DNA of 64,000 nucleotides. Origin: Clostridium beijerinckii (GTDB taxonomy: Bacteria; Bacillota; Clostridia; Clostridiales; Clostridiaceae). Shown here piece after piece: positions 8,807 through 17,828 of the stretch. Position 1 is the first letter of the stretch, and each line of letters starts with the position of its first letter. The position numbers and the translations under genes were made by a program. The stretch is taken from contig NZ_CP144906.1 of the NCBI RefSeq assembly GCF_036699995.1, positions 1,178,001-1,242,000 of the forward strand, read 5' to 3'. The notes beneath the pieces are model-generated. The model had not been told where the DNA came from. It did not search any database and saw only the letters and a program-made list of their open reading frames with translations.

Positions 8807-9643
8807 ATGATATCAGTAGGGCAATACAGTAAATTAAAAGTAAGTAAAAAGGTAGATTTTGGATATTATCTTGAAGATAATTTTGGTGATGAGGTCTTAC
8901 TTCCAAACAGTGCGGCAAAGGGACATGAAATAAAAGAAGGCGACCAATTAGAAGTATTCATTTATAGAGATTCAAAGGATAGGATGATTTCAACTCTAAA
9001 AAAACCATTATTAACAGTTGGAGAAATTGGTTATTTAGAAGTTGTAAGTCAAAATAATATTGGAGCGTTCGTAAACTTTGGGCTTGAAAGAGACTTATTC
9101 GTTCCATTAAAAGAACAAAATTATAAGCTTAAAGAAGGAAAAAAATATTTATTTTATATGTATGTAGATAAAACCGACAGGTTAGCGGCAACTACTAGAA
9201 TACACTCTTATTTAGATATGGCAGAAGAGGGGAAATATAAAGTTTCTGATGAAGTAAATGCTATAGTTTATGAAATAAATGAAAATGCGACTTTAAATGT
9301 TGCAATAGATGGTGAATATAGAGGTTTAATATTAGCTAATGAGCATTTTGAGTACATATATCCTGGACAAGAAATAAAAGGAAGAGTTAAGAGGATTTAT
9401 GAAGATGGAACTATTGGAGTTACAACGAGAAAGAAAAGGTTAGAAGCAAGAAGTGAATTAAGTGAAACAATACTTAATTATTTAAAAGCAAATGGTGGAT
9501 TTATGCCTTATAATGATAAATCGTCACCTGATGATATAAAGAGAGAATTTAATACAAGTAAAAATTATTTTAAAATGACATTAGGCGGGCTAATGAGAGA
9601 GAAACTAATTACACAGGATAAAGAGGGAACTAGACTTTTATAA
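8807..9643 (+). CDS. cvfB: CvfB-like S1 RNA-binding protein
   Basis: 278 residues. It has three tandem S1-like OB folds (starting near VGQYSKLKVSKK, LTVGEIGYLEVV and VSDEVNAIVYEI), then a winged-helix C-terminus (NGGFMPYNDKSSPDDIKREF, and GGLMREKLI). This architecture is that of CvfB/YitL, an RNA-binding virulence regulator in staphylococci. GGAGG precedes the ATG, and a short hairpin (TAACATC/GATGTTA, 8765-8784) sits just upstream of that site. The gene ends at the terminator at 9668. Confidence 0.85.
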   Translation: MISVGQYSKLKVSKKVDFGYYLEDNFGDEVLLPNSAAKGHEIKEGDQLEVFIYRDSKDRMISTLKKPLLTVGEIGYLEVVSQNNIGAFVNFGLERDLFVPLKEQNYKLKEGKKYLFYMYVDKTDRLAATTRIHSYLDMAEEGKYKVSDEVNAIVYEINENATLNVAIDGEYRGLILANEHFEYIYPGQEIKGRVKRIYEDGTIGVTTRKKRLEARSELSETILNYLKANGGFMPYNDKSSPDDIKREFNTSKNYFKMTLGGLMREKLITQDKEGTRLL

Positions 9644-9667
9644 GTGACAAATGAAAAGTTATAAATT

Positions 9668-9705
9668 AAAAGTGATAAGTTTTATGTTAACTTATCACTT
9701 TTTTT
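9668..9705. terminator. Bidirectional terminator
   Basis: AAAGTGATAAGTT and AACTTATCACTTT form a 13-bp stem with a 6-7 base loop, then a T-run. It lies between the convergent cvfB and spoVAF-like genes and can serve both. Confidence 0.85.
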
Positions 9706-9712
9706 ACATAGC

Positions 9713-11128
9713 TTATTGCACATCGTTTGATATTCGTGTTCTGAATAATAAATTTTTAAGAGCTTTCCAGTTAAATGGAATTAAAGGATAGAAATATTTA
9801 TCACCAGCTATTGTTTTTGTACTTGCCATAACTATTAGAATGAATATAATACCACCTATAAAGCCCCAGAAACCAAAGAATCCACAAAGTATAAGTAAAA
9901 TCATCCTTGCAAATTTTAAAGCAAAATTCATTTCTATGCTAGGTTGAGTAAAGTCTCCTATGGTAACGATGGACATATATAATATAGACTGAGGAATAAA
10001 CCAGCCTGTTTTTACAGCGTAATCACCAAGGATTAAACCACCAATCAAAGACATTGCACTTCCAAGTGGGCTTGGAGTATTTAAACCAGCCAGCTTTAAT
10101 ATATCAACAGCAAATTCTAAAAGCATGAATTGACCGAGCAGAGGCAAAGCAAATTCCTCTTGCGGTTTTAAAAAGTCAAAATAACTCGGTATAAAAATAT
10201 TCCCATTTACAATCATTAAGTAAACTGGAGTTAAGAATATTGTCGCTAACATTACGAAATTTCTAACAATTCTTAGGTAGTTTCCAGTGAATAAAGGGAA
10301 ATAATAATCATTTATATCTTGTAAAAAATCGAAAATTCCTGTTGGGAGAATTATTACGTTTGGAGAATTATCCACAATAATAATTATTTTTCCTTCAACT
10401 ATATGTGCAGCAGCTACATCAGGCCTTTCGGTAAATCTTACCTTTGGAAATGGATTAAGCCAATTTTTTGTGCACATTACATCAACTAAACTTTGGTCAG
10501 AAAGCGTTAAAGCTTTTATATCTACTTTTGATATGCTATCAATTATTAAATCAAGAACTTTTTTATCTGCTACTCCATCTATATACGCGATACATACATC
10601 TGTTTTTGAGACATTACCAACTTGATGTATATCAAAAACTAATCTTGGATCTCGTATTCTTCTTCTAATGAAACCAGCATTAAATACTAACTTTTCAATG
10701 AAGCCATCTCTTCCACCTCTTAAAGTTTTTTCCTTTTCAGGTTTTGATGAATCTGAACCTGGATAAGTACGCAAATCTAAGAGTATAAATGAATCATAGC
10801 CATCAACATACATTATTGTTTGGCCAGATAATAACGCGATTAAAATTTTGTCTAAATCAGTTTCGGTTTTAACGGATACGTGTGAAACTTTATTGTTGAT
10901 AAAGTCATCAATTGTTTTGTATGAATTCATTGTTTCAGGTGTTATCTTAAAGAAAGATTTTAATATTTCCTCCATGATAGCATCTTTAATAAAACCATTC
11001 AAAAAATATAAAACAGAGCTTCTTCCCCCAACAATGAAGTTTCGTTCAACGATATCGAAACTTTTATCTACAACTAAATTTGAATGAATTAAGTCAATAT
11101 TTGCTTGGTAATTGTTTGCAACATTCAA
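9713..11128 (-). CDS. spoVAF: GerA-type spore germination protein, SpoVAF-like
   Basis: 471 residues, full length for the GerA/SpoVAF family. The N-terminal half is soluble; the block LRGGRDGFIEKL followed by RRRIRDPRLVF matches SpoVAF better than GerA receptor subunits, which usually read RGPREGF. NPFPKVRFTERPDV is another family block. The C-terminal half has about five membrane segments from residue 290 on. SpoVAF sits in the inner spore membrane and is linked to germination and ion release. No spoVA or ger partner genes flank it here, so it is an orphan copy. The start ATG is preceded by AGAGAGAAGG. Expression in the forespore is expected but not shown. Confidence 0.8.
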   Translation of the reverse strand: MNVANNYQANIDLIHSNLVVDKSFDIVERNFIVGGRSSVLYFLNGFIKDAIMEEILKSFFKITPETMNSYKTIDDFINNKVSHVSVKTETDLDKILIALLSGQTIMYVDGYDSFILLDLRTYPGSDSSKPEKEKTLRGGRDGFIEKLVFNAGFIRRRIRDPRLVFDIHQVGNVSKTDVCIAYIDGVADKKVLDLIIDSISKVDIKALTLSDQSLVDVMCTKNWLNPFPKVRFTERPDVAAAHIVEGKIIIIVDNSPNVIILPTGIFDFLQDINDYYFPLFTGNYLRIVRNFVMLATIFLTPVYLMIVNGNIFIPSYFDFLKPQEEFALPLLGQFMLLEFAVDILKLAGLNTPSPLGSAMSLIGGLILGDYAVKTGWFIPQSILYMSIVTIGDFTQPSIEMNFALKFARMILLILCGFFGFWGFIGGIIFILIVMASTKTIAGDKYFYPLIPFNWKALKNLLFRTRISNDVQ

Positions 11129-11715
11129 TTATTTTACCTTCTCTCTCTATTTAAATATACATATCTAGTATGTTACAGATAAGAAATAGTATTCATGTTT
11201 ATCAAATATATAAATTTATAATTCTTTATAGCATTATTAGATGGAGAAGTTTTTTTACACTATTTCGCTTTTATAGGTGATGCATTTTTTATAAATATGA
11301 AAAGTTTTTTGGGGGATAGTGCACTTTTTGTACGCAAAGTTTTTAACTGTACTTGATAAGCTCGTAATTGTGGTTCTCGCTTCTTTTAGATATGAAATGA
11401 TATTGGTTGAACTTTGTGATTTTTTAGAGGTGAAATGATCATAATTGTGACTCGCACTTTGAGTACTTTTTATAAATGCGTAAAGATCATGATTGTACTT
11501 GATAAGTTCCTAATTGTGCTTAGCGCTCTCTTTAATTGTTAAATGATCTTAATTGCACTTCGTGCTTTCTTTAACTGTGAGTACTTTTTTTAAAGTAAAA
11601 AGATCTTAATGTGCTATCGCACTTTTTATAAATGTGTAAAGATCTTAATGTGCTGTCGCACTTTTTTTAAAGGTGCATATTTTAATAGTATCAATACTAT
11701 TAGAAGGTGAAATGA
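11129..11715. other. Intergenic region filled with degenerate 39-bp repeats
   Basis: 587 bases. The first 110 are the upstream region of the leftward spoVAF-like gene. From about 11251 to 11676 the sequence is built of repeated pieces of the type GATCTTAATTGCACTTCGTGC. No credible gene was found. Confidence 0.7.
11251..11676. repeat. Degenerate tandem array of the 39-bp hairpin unit
   Basis: Units contain AAAGATCTTAAT, a small palindrome such as GCACTTCGTGC or GTGCTATCGCAC, and a T-rich spacer. GATC cores fall at 11437, 11485, 11545, 11603 and 11642; the last step is exactly 39 bases and the larger ones contain insertions such as GAGTACTTT. The unit is the reverse complement of the one repeated exactly at 24656-24811. 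Confidence 0.7.
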
Positions 11716-13560
11716 ATGTGCGGAATTGCTGGATTAGTAAATTTTAAAAAGAATATAGTACAAGATAAAGATATATTAAATAATATGATAAAGACTTTGG
11801 AGAAGAGGGGACCTGATGCAAAAGGATATTATATATCTCCAAATGTTTTATTAGGCCATAGAAGGCTTATAGTTGTAGATCCAGAAGGTGGATTGCAACC
11901 TATGACTAAAATATTTGAGGGTAAAAAATACACATTAGTTTATAATGGTGAGCTATATAATACTGAGGATTTAAGAAAAGAATTAAAGGCTAAAGGATTT
12001 ACTTTTGATTCTTATTCAGATACTGAAGTATTGCTTACATCGTATATTTGTTGGGGGAAGGACTGCGTAAATAAGCTTATAGGTATATTTGCATTTGGAG
12101 TTTTTGATGAAGATAAAAGAGAAGTTTTTTTAGCTAGAGATCAAATGGGGGTTAAGCCATTATTCTATACTGTTCATGATAATACCCTTGTTTTTGGTTC
12201 TGAGATAAAAACTCTTTTAGCAGATCCAAGAGTTAAAAGAGAAATTGATATGGAAGGGTTAACTGAAATATTTGGACTTGGACCTGCGACAATACCAGGA
12301 AGCGGAGTATTTAAGAATATAAAAGAAATCGCACCAGCCAACTGTTTATTAGTTTCAGGTGATGGAAACATTAAAAAGTGGGAATATTGGACAGTTGAAG
12401 CAAAAGAATTTCATGAAACAGCAGAAGAAGCAATAGTTCATGCGAGAGAATTATTAATAGATGCAGTAAAGAGACAATTAGTTGGAGATGTACCTGTTTG
12501 TACATTCCTATCAGGAGGGCTAGATTCTTCAATTATATCAGCAATAGCTGCTGAGGAATTTAGAAAACAGGGAAAGAAGCTTACTACTTATGCGATTAAT
12601 TATGAAGACAATGAAAAGTATTTTAAAGCGTCATTATTTCAACCGACATCAGATGAATACTGGTCAGAAGAAATGGCAAAATTTATAAATAGTAATCATA
12701 GAAAAGTAGTTTTGAATCATTCAGATTTAGCAGCTGCATTAAGAGATGCTGTAATATCAAGAGACTTACCAGGTATGGCAGATATCGATTCATCAATGCT
12801 TCTATTTTGTAAAGAAATTCGCAAGGACTTTGTAGTTGGACTTACAGGGGAGTGTGCTGATGAAATCTTTGGAGGATATCCTTGGTTTACAAGGGATGAA
12901 ATGTTCTATTTAGATACATTCCCATGGTCAAGATTTGTTAATGATAGAAAGGCTATAGTTAATAAGAAATTAAAAAATATGCCGCTAGAAGAATTAGTTA
13001 GAACACAATATGAAAAATCTCTAAGTAAAGTACCTCATCTTGATGGGGAGAGTAAGAGAGATTATAGGATGAGGGAAGTGTCATATTTAAATCTAAAATG
13101 GTTCATGGTTCAGCTTCTTACAAGAAAAGATAGGACTAGTATGTATAATGGCCTAGAAGCAAGGGTTCCATTTGCAGATATTAGATTGGTTGATTATGCT
13201 TTCAACTTACCAGCTGATGTAAAATTATATAAAGGCAGAGAAAAAGGATTGCTAAGAGCAGCCTTTGAAGGAATATTGCCAAATGATATTATATATAGAA
13301 AGAAGAGTCCATATCCTAAGACACATAATCCAGTTTATACAGACATTGTATGTAAGATGATAACTGAGATTTTGGATAAAAAATCTTCGCCAATTCATGA
13401 GATTATTGATGAAAATGTAGTTAGAGAGATAATATTAACAAAAGGGGAATCATATAAAGCTCCATGGTATGGGCAGCTAATGACTGGACCACAATTGCTT
13501 GCTTTCTTAATTCAAGTAAATATTTGGCTCGAAGAATACAATGTTAATCTACTAATTTAA
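11716..13560 (+). CDS. asnB: Asparagine synthetase (glutamine-hydrolysing)
   Basis: 614 residues. The protein begins MCGIAGLV, so Cys2 is exposed as the class II glutaminase nucleophile after Met removal; YNGELYN and DTEVLL complete the glutaminase half. The synthetase half has FLSGGLDSSIISA (ATP pyrophosphatase loop) near residue 263, GLTGECADEIFGGYPW and ARVPFADIRLVDYA. It makes asparagine from aspartate, glutamine and ATP in the cytoplasm. The ATG has GAAGGTG upstream. It is preceded by the repeat array and followed by a strong terminator, so it is monocistronic. Confidence 0.95.
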   Translation: MCGIAGLVNFKKNIVQDKDILNNMIKTLEKRGPDAKGYYISPNVLLGHRRLIVVDPEGGLQPMTKIFEGKKYTLVYNGELYNTEDLRKELKAKGFTFDSYSDTEVLLTSYICWGKDCVNKLIGIFAFGVFDEDKREVFLARDQMGVKPLFYTVHDNTLVFGSEIKTLLADPRVKREIDMEGLTEIFGLGPATIPGSGVFKNIKEIAPANCLLVSGDGNIKKWEYWTVEAKEFHETAEEAIVHARELLIDAVKRQLVGDVPVCTFLSGGLDSSIISAIAAEEFRKQGKKLTTYAINYEDNEKYFKASLFQPTSDEYWSEEMAKFINSNHRKVVLNHSDLAAALRDAVISRDLPGMADIDSSMLLFCKEIRKDFVVGLTGECADEIFGGYPWFTRDEMFYLDTFPWSRFVNDRKAIVNKKLKNMPLEELVRTQYEKSLSKVPHLDGESKRDYRMREVSYLNLKWFMVQLLTRKDRTSMYNGLEARVPFADIRLVDYAFNLPADVKLYKGREKGLLRAAFEGILPNDIIYRKKSPYPKTHNPVYTDIVCKMITEILDKKSSPIHEIIDENVVREIILTKGESYKAPWYGQLMTGPQLLAFLIQVNIWLEEYNVNLLI

Positions 13561-13660
13561 TTTTCAATTCACAATTCGCATTTCACAATTATGTGGAAAA
13601 CTCCTTTGGAGTTTTAAAAATATATATATCTAAAAATTTAATTCTTAATTGTGCATTAAA

Positions 13661-13692
13661 AAAAGTTCTGCCAAATGGCAGAACTTTTTTTT
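13661..13692. terminator. Bidirectional terminator
   Basis: AAAGTTCTGCC and GGCAGAACTTT form an 11-bp stem around AAAT with T-runs on both sides. It closes asnB and the convergent small gene. A weaker hairpin (AAAACTCC/GGAGTTTT) lies at 13597-13616. Confidence 0.85.
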
Positions 13693-13993
13693 ATATATAT
13701 TTAAATTTTACAGATATTTCTTTAATTTCACCTTTTGAGTTTTTTCTGATTGAAAATTGTTTTATGTCTTTAAAATCATTTTCCAATTGGTAAGTTAGTT
13801 CTGTAATAGTAGCTTTAGCTTTCTTAGTTAAACCACCATCTTGAATAATTTCAAATCTTGATTTTCTGCAAGTTGTTTCATCATTTTTATCATCAATAAT
13901 TACATAATATTCAGGTGCTTCTTCTATGACCATATATTCCTTATTTAAAGTTAAAGTTGAACAAAGATCATTATCTATACATTTTATTATCAT
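13691..13993 (-). CDS. Small hypothetical protein
   Basis: 100 residues, no signal peptide or membrane segment. The first half (MIIKCIDNDLCSTLTLNKEY, then YYVIIDDKND and CRKSRFEII) resembles the small beta-barrel proteins common in phages and Firmicutes that read LTxGKxYEV...YYIIDD, a fold of unknown role. The second half is a basic-acidic mixed region. AGGAGG precedes the ATG, supporting translation. Its T-rich terminator is shared with asnB. No function is proposed. Confidence 0.6.
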   Translation of the reverse strand: MIIKCIDNDLCSTLTLNKEYMVIEEAPEYYVIIDDKNDETTCRKSRFEIIQDGGLTKKAKATITELTYQLENDFKDIKQFSIRKNSKGEIKEISVKFKYI

Positions 13994-14148
13994 TTTAATA
14001 CCTCCTAAATCCCTTTTATATGATAGATTGTACTATAGATATTACCTTGTTTCAACTATAATTCAAAAGATAAAAAAAGTTTGTCAATATTCATAAAAAA
14101 TGATCATTAAAATATTGTAATAAATGTAATATTTTAATTGTCATATAC

Positions 14149-16761
14149 CTATCTATGATATTTAATTAACTTAAATATTTCATTAAGCAAGAATGGTATT
14201 AAAGAGATACATATTACTAGAAGCCAGTCTCTGGCACTTAAAATAAATACATTAAATACATCAGCGAAGAATGGAATTATAATTATTAAAAATTGGATAC
14301 ACATACCAAGTAAAATTGATAATAGGAGATACTTGTTTGTGAATACTCCAACCTTTAAAAGAGATTTTTCCCTGCTTCGCATTGAAAGTGAAAAAAATAA
14401 TTGGGAGAAACTTAAAACCACAAAAGCTAAAGTTTGAGCATGAACTAGAGAACTCATATATAGATGTTCACCAAGGAGAAAGGCAACTAATGTTACACCG
14501 CCAATTAGCACACCATTTAAAGCTAGAAATAAACCCATGTGTTCTGCAAAAAGTGATTCTTTTGGATTTCTAGGAGGATGCTCCATTACGCTTGAATCCT
14601 TTGGATCTATACCAAGAGAAAGGGCAGGAAAACTGTCTGTTATTAAATTCACCCATAAAATATGAATTGGTAATAATGGTGTATCAAAATTTAATAGTAT
14701 TGCCACAAATAAAGAAACTATTTCACCCAAGTTACAGGATAATAAGAATATTATAGCTTTTCTTATATTTGCATAAATATTTCTTCCTTCCTCTACAGCT
14801 TTTACTATTGTAGTAAAGTTGTCGTCAGTTAGGATCATATCAGCAGCACCTTTAGCGACATCAGTCCCCGTGATACCCATAGCAACACCTATATCAGCAG
14901 CCTTTAAAGATGGGGCATCGTTAACGCCATCGCCGGTCATAGATACAATGTTCCCATGGAACTTAAATGCTTTTACAATCTTAACCTTATTTTCTGGAGA
15001 AACTCTAGCAAATACTTTATAATTGTTAACTATTTTATTAAATTCTTCATCGCTATAGCTATCAATTTCGGCACCAGTCATGCACTCATTTATATTATTT
15101 GCAATTCCAAGTTCGCTGGCAATCGCAAAAGCAGTGTTTTTATGATCTCCAGTTATCATAATAGGAGTTATTCCAGCTTGTTTGCATAAAGCAATTGATG
15201 GCTTAACTTCCTCTCTAGGAGGATCTATCATTCCCATTAATCCTACAAAAACTAAATCTTTTTCAAGGGAATCTATGCTGACACTTTCATCCTTTATATC
15301 CTTATAGCTTAAACCGAGGACCCGTAAAGCTTCGTCAGACATTAGATTAGATATCTTTAGTATTTCATCCTTTTTTTCTTGTGTAAAATCAATTATTTCT
15401 CCATTTAATAAGATTTTATTTGAAAGTTTGAGTAAATTATCAATAGCTCCTTTGGTGAAAACTTTAAAATGTGAATCGTATTTATTTACAGTAGTCATGA
15501 GTTTTCTATCGGAGTCAAAAGGAATTTCATCAACTCTTGAGTGATCTATGCTTAAATCTTCTTTATATAAGTCATATTTAATTCCCGCATCTAGTAAAGC
15601 TATTTCAGTAGGATCCCCTGTTTTACTACCATCTTTTGAAGTAGCATCGTTGCACAAAATCATTCCTTCAAACAACAATTTGGTATCATTATCACCCAGA
15701 TCGCAATTATCAATAGATACAAGTTTATTATTAATACAGCATTTTTTTATTGTCATTACATTTAAAGTTAAAGTTCCAGTTTTGTCAGAGCATATTATAT
15801 TGACAGATCCTAAAGTTTCAACGGCTGGAAGTTTTTTTACTATAGAATTTTGTTTTATCATTCGCTGTACACCCATTGCTAGTACTATTGCAACAATTGC
15901 TGGAAGGCCCTCAGGAATTGCAGCAACAGCTAAGCTTATAGCTGTTAAAAGCATTTCGAACCAATCTCGTCCTTGAAACATTGATATGACAAAGATCAAT
16001 ATACAAATACCTACAGCTCCAAAGCCTAAAGTTTTTCCAAGAGATGCAAGTCTTCGCTGCAATGGAGTAGTATTGTCTTCCTCTTTATTTAGCATATCAG
16101 CTATTTTTCCTATTTGTGTATTCATTCCAGTATTTACAACAACACCAGTCCCGCGGCCGTAAGTCACTAGAGTAGACATAAATGCCATATTTATCATATC
16201 ACCTATAGGAATGTTGCTATTTGTAAGGATGACACTGCTATCTTTTTCAGCAGGGACAGATTCACCAGTAAATGCTGATTCATCTATTTTTAGATTAGCA
16301 CTTTCAATTAATCGTAAATCAGCAGGGAGATACCTTCCAGCATCTAGTATAATAATGTCGCCTACAACAACCTCTTCAGAAGGTATTTCTTTTATAATAC
16401 CATCTCTTTTAACTATGGCTTTTGGAGTAGATAGTTTTTTTAATGCTTCGAGAGATTTTTCTGCCTTAGATTCTTGAAAAACTCCTATTAAAGCATTTAT
16501 TAAAATTACAAGCAGTATGACGATTGTATCACTATATTCGTGCATAAATGCAGAAATAATTGCTGCAACTAAAAGTATATAAATCATAACATCGTTTATT
16601 TGGGATAAGAATAGCTGCCAAAGGCTCTTTTTACTTTGAGAAGCTAATTTGTTTTCTCCATATTTTTCAAGGCGCTCTTTTGCCTCTGATTCGGAAAGCC
16701 CAACATCAGGATTAACATTTAATTTTTGCAGAACTTCTTGTGAAGGTGCATCAAACCACAT
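14149..16761 (-). CDS. Cation-transporting P-type ATPase (P2A, Ca2+-type)
   Basis: 870 residues from the ATG at 16761, 11 bases after GGAG; a longer frame from 16782 has no ribosome site. All P-type marks are present: FTGESVPAEK (actuator), SDKTGTLT (phosphorylated Asp), MTGDGVNDAPSLKAADIG, and PEGLPA in helix 4, which is the calcium-pump form of this motif. The N-terminus has the usual cation ATPase domain and the C-terminus four to six helices, giving about ten in all. It probably exports Ca2+ across the plasma membrane at the cost of ATP. Mn2+ is an alternative. Monocistronic. Confidence 0.9.
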   Translation of the reverse strand: MWFDAPSQEVLQKLNVNPDVGLSESEAKERLEKYGENKLASQSKKSLWQLFLSQINDVMIYILLVAAIISAFMHEYSDTIVILLVILINALIGVFQESKAEKSLEALKKLSTPKAIVKRDGIIKEIPSEEVVVGDIIILDAGRYLPADLRLIESANLKIDESAFTGESVPAEKDSSVILTNSNIPIGDMINMAFMSTLVTYGRGTGVVVNTGMNTQIGKIADMLNKEEDNTTPLQRRLASLGKTLGFGAVGICILIFVISMFQGRDWFEMLLTAISLAVAAIPEGLPAIVAIVLAMGVQRMIKQNSIVKKLPAVETLGSVNIICSDKTGTLTLNVMTIKKCCINNKLVSIDNCDLGDNDTKLLFEGMILCNDATSKDGSKTGDPTEIALLDAGIKYDLYKEDLSIDHSRVDEIPFDSDRKLMTTVNKYDSHFKVFTKGAIDNLLKLSNKILLNGEIIDFTQEKKDEILKISNLMSDEALRVLGLSYKDIKDESVSIDSLEKDLVFVGLMGMIDPPREEVKPSIALCKQAGITPIMITGDHKNTAFAIASELGIANNINECMTGAEIDSYSDEEFNKIVNNYKVFARVSPENKVKIVKAFKFHGNIVSMTGDGVNDAPSLKAADIGVAMGITGTDVAKGAADMILTDDNFTTIVKAVEEGRNIYANIRKAIIFLLSCNLGEIVSLFVAILLNFDTPLLPIHILWVNLITDSFPALSLGIDPKDSSVMEHPPRNPKESLFAEHMGLFLALNGVLIGGVTLVAFLLGEHLYMSSLVHAQTLAFVVLSFSQLFFSLSMRSREKSLLKVGVFTNKYLLLSILLGMCIQFLIIIIPFFADVFNVFILSARDWLLVICISLIPFLLNEIFKLIKYHR

Positions 16762-17080
16762 GGATAACATCACTCCATTCATAATTTAGTATATACATAT
16801 ATATATTAGAGGTTTAATGAATTTATATACATGGGAAAAAATGAAATATACATATCAAAATCAAATATTAAGTAGAGAAAATAACTGGATTTTGATATAA
16901 TTAATTATATATATTGCAAAAATAATTCTTCATAATCATTTTAAAGACATTGCAAGAATTTTATCTGTAATTGTGAAATGTGAATTGCAACATATATACA
17001 ATAGAGCGTAATTAGCTATTTTTAGAGTTTTAAACTTTTAGATAAACTTTATTTTTGAGTTAGGAAAGGATTGAATATAC
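16762..17080. other. Intergenic region with a TTGCAA-ended repeat
   Basis: About 320 bases. It holds the upstream part of the leftward ATPase gene, a repeat copy at 16907-16998 and the leader of yaaR. TATAAT at 16894-16899 may be part of a promoter for yaaR. Nothing else was recognised. Confidence 0.5.
16907..16998. repeat. TTGCAA-ended dispersed repeat, copy 2
   Basis: Starts ATATATATTGCAAAAATAAT and ends GAATTGCAACATATAT, with the marker ATTGCAAGAATTTTATC followed by GTAATTGTGAAATG. It is the shortest complete copy, with only one GTGAAATGTGAATT unit. Confidence 0.7.
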
Positions 17081-17500
17081 ATGGAGATTGGTAGAGTGCG
17101 AAGAGGGACTGTAACTTCCGAGAGAAAAATTATTTCTGAAAAAAAAGATTTTTCTCAAAGTTTTAGTCAGGAAAGGCATAAAAAGTCAGAAGAACAGCTC
17201 AAAAAAATGATAGATGATATAAAAAAAAGAGGTAACAGGCTTGTAACTACTAAGACTTATGTTGATGTAGTTATGTACAAGAAGATGATAAAAGAATATT
17301 TAGAATCAATACTAAAGTTCATGTATGAGACTAAAAAAGATATTAGCTTTTGGCAGACTCAGTATTTCGTAACGGTTGATACTGTTGATGGGAAACTTGA
17401 AGAATTAACAAAAGCACTCCTTTCTGATGAAAAAGATAATATAAATATAGCGTCAACAATTGATGAAATTCAAGGGATGATTGTTGATATATATAGATAA
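17081..17500 (+). CDS. yaaR: YaaR-family protein (DUF327)
   Basis: 139 residues, mainly helical. The N-terminal MEIGRVRRG, the charged stretch FSQERHKKSEEQLKKM, and RLVTTKTYVDVVMYKKMIKE are typical of the YaaR/DUF327 family of Firmicutes, whose role is not established. AAAGGA lies 10 bases before the ATG. No partner gene is adjacent. Family assignment is good; function is unknown. Confidence 0.8.
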   Translation: MEIGRVRRGTVTSERKIISEKKDFSQSFSQERHKKSEEQLKKMIDDIKKRGNRLVTTKTYVDVVMYKKMIKEYLESILKFMYETKKDISFWQTQYFVTVDTVDGKLEELTKALLSDEKDNINIASTIDEIQGMIVDIYR

Positions 17501-17635
17501 TAAATGATATACGTGTTGCAATAACATATTCACATTTACAAGGCTATTAAATTAATCGTTCAATCAAGATGGGAATGTGGAAATCTAATTTCAGTAAGTA
17601 TATAAATGTATATTTTTTATAAATAGAAATATATT

Positions 17636-17671
17636 AGAACATGTTTAATAATTATTTTACATGTTCTTTTG
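17636..17671 (+). terminator. Terminator after yaaR
   Basis: AGAACATGT and ACATGTTCT form a perfect 9-bp stem with a 14-base loop, followed by TTTT. Confidence 0.7.
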
Positions 17672-17679
17672 TCGTTTTT

Positions 17680-17708
17680 AATCTGCATTAAAATGATTTA
17701 TGCAGATT
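17680..17708. promoter_or_regulatory. Inverted repeat upstream of the ABC operon
   Basis: AATCTGCAT (17680-17688) and ATGCAGATT (17700-17708) are perfect complements 11 bases apart. There is no T-run, so a terminator is unlikely; a regulator site for the transporter 120 bases downstream is possible. Confidence 0.35.
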
Positions 17709-17828
17709 TGGTATTTTAATTTTAATATGTTATTATAATTAATAGTGAATATCAATTAATTAATATTACTATTAAGTATTTTGATTTAATTCTTAAATTT
17801 AGATATTAATATTTTAGGGGGAATTAGA

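Larger units (their letters stand above)
17501..17828. other. Intergenic region with terminator and hairpin
   Basis: 328 bases. A terminator at 17636-17671 ends the yaaR transcript, an inverted repeat at 17680-17708 follows, and the rest up to the ABC transporter gene is very AT-rich with no recognised element. Confidence 0.5.

Noticed and set aside
13593..13793. Rightward reading frame of 66 residues
   Set aside because: It reads through the asnB terminator and into the convergent gene; no ribosome site.
17680..17708. Terminator for yaaR
   Set aside because: The hairpin has no T-run and a proper terminator lies just upstream at 17636-17671.
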